From assembly GCF_016817355.1 (NCBI RefSeq), contig NZ_JADOTT010000001.1, forward strand, positions 420,062 to 484,061: a stretch of DNA of 64,000 bases, given 5' to 3'. Below, piece by piece: positions 63,957 to 64,000 of the stretch (positions are counted from its first letter, which is position 1; each line of letters opens with the position of its first letter). The position numbers and the translations under genes are program-made. The DNA comes from Maricaulis parjimensis (GTDB lineage Bacteria; Pseudomonadota; Alphaproteobacteria; Caulobacterales; Maricaulaceae). The notes beneath the pieces are model-generated. The model was not told the origin of the DNA. It did not search any database and was given only the letters and a program-made list of their open reading frames with translations.

Positions 63957-63989
63957 AAAAAACCCCGCCGGTTTCCCGGCGGGGTTTTT
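63957..63989 (+). terminator. Intrinsic terminator
   Basis: An 11-bp stem (AACCCCGCCGG / CCGGCGGGGTT) with a TTTC loop, preceded by A5 and followed by TTTTG. Strong in the plus direction and also usable from the right. Confidence 0.88.
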
Positions 63990-64000
63990 GTCATCGCGGT

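Overview
The window is a stretch of chromosome from a GC-rich, aerobic, Gram-negative alphaproteobacterium. It most resembles the marine stalked or dimorphic group around Maricaulis, Hyphomonas and Caulobacter. This rests on gene content: a RegB/RegA redox pair beside SenC, an intracellular PHA depolymerase, a large TonB-dependent receptor, MmcB, an SOS operator of the alphaproteobacterial form GTTC-N7-GTTC, and promoters resembling the Caulobacter housekeeping type (TTGCnG-N15-GCTAnA). Genus is inference. I see no rRNA, tRNA, CRISPR array, integrase or transposase. The genes are dense, with many ATGA overlaps and several convergent pairs that overlap by a few bases.

Layout. 0.2-7.3 kb: a TspO-like membrane protein, malate dehydrogenase (mdh), DUF3291 and DUF6265 proteins, zapE, a secreted S41 protease, and an overlapping set of a small membrane protein, a thioesterase and an iron-type alcohol dehydrogenase. 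7.6-12.6 kb: a STAS-like protein, mmsA, a Gly-rich lipoprotein, an ArsR regulator, a methyltransferase-like protein and an acyltransferase. 12.6-13.9 kb: an AT-rich gene of unknown function, followed directly by the 3' remnant of a DUF885 peptidase gene. This is the one clear accessory spot. 13.9-20.3 kb: a secreted amidohydrolase, a seven-repeat FG-GAP protein and the succinate dehydrogenase operon sdhC-sdhD-sdhA-(DUF3052)-sdhB. 20.5-27.0 kb: an SDR oxidoreductase, then secreted M61 and DUF885 peptidases, an NHL-repeat protein and a membrane protein.

27.1-31.6 kb: mtaB-ftsY-DMT transporter-yciB and a MarR regulator with a long lysine-rich tail. 31.6-35.5 kb: cytochrome c maturation genes ccmA-ccmB and ccmC-ccmD-ccmG on the minus strand, split by a plus-strand DUF5694 gene. 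35.7-43.3 kb: aconitase, a DUF1223 protein, regA-regB, divergent senC and phaZ. 43.4-54.8 kb: TonB-dependent receptor, sulfotransferase, an unrecognised secreted protein, a class A penicillin-binding protein, a small lipoprotein, a CPA1 antiporter with an NAD-binding tail, and a glycerophosphodiesterase. 54.8-64.0 kb: cold-shock protein, small membrane proteins, VOC proteins, asd, rarD, an epoxide-hydrolase-like enzyme, a serine hydrolase, mmcB with its SOS box, a minimal metallopeptidase, a cobB-type sirtuin and a final secreted protein.

Functionally the window is rich in aerobic energy metabolism: mdh, sdh, acn, ccm, and redox control by RegBA with SenC. It also has many secreted hydrolases. 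The observations I rate highest are the AT-rich insertion with its truncated DUF885 neighbour, the SOS box that settles the mmcB start, the split ccm locus, matching Caulobacter-like promoters before two TCA genes, and the DUF3052 gene inside the sdh operon. I did not find a multi-gene system that I could confidently call undescribed.
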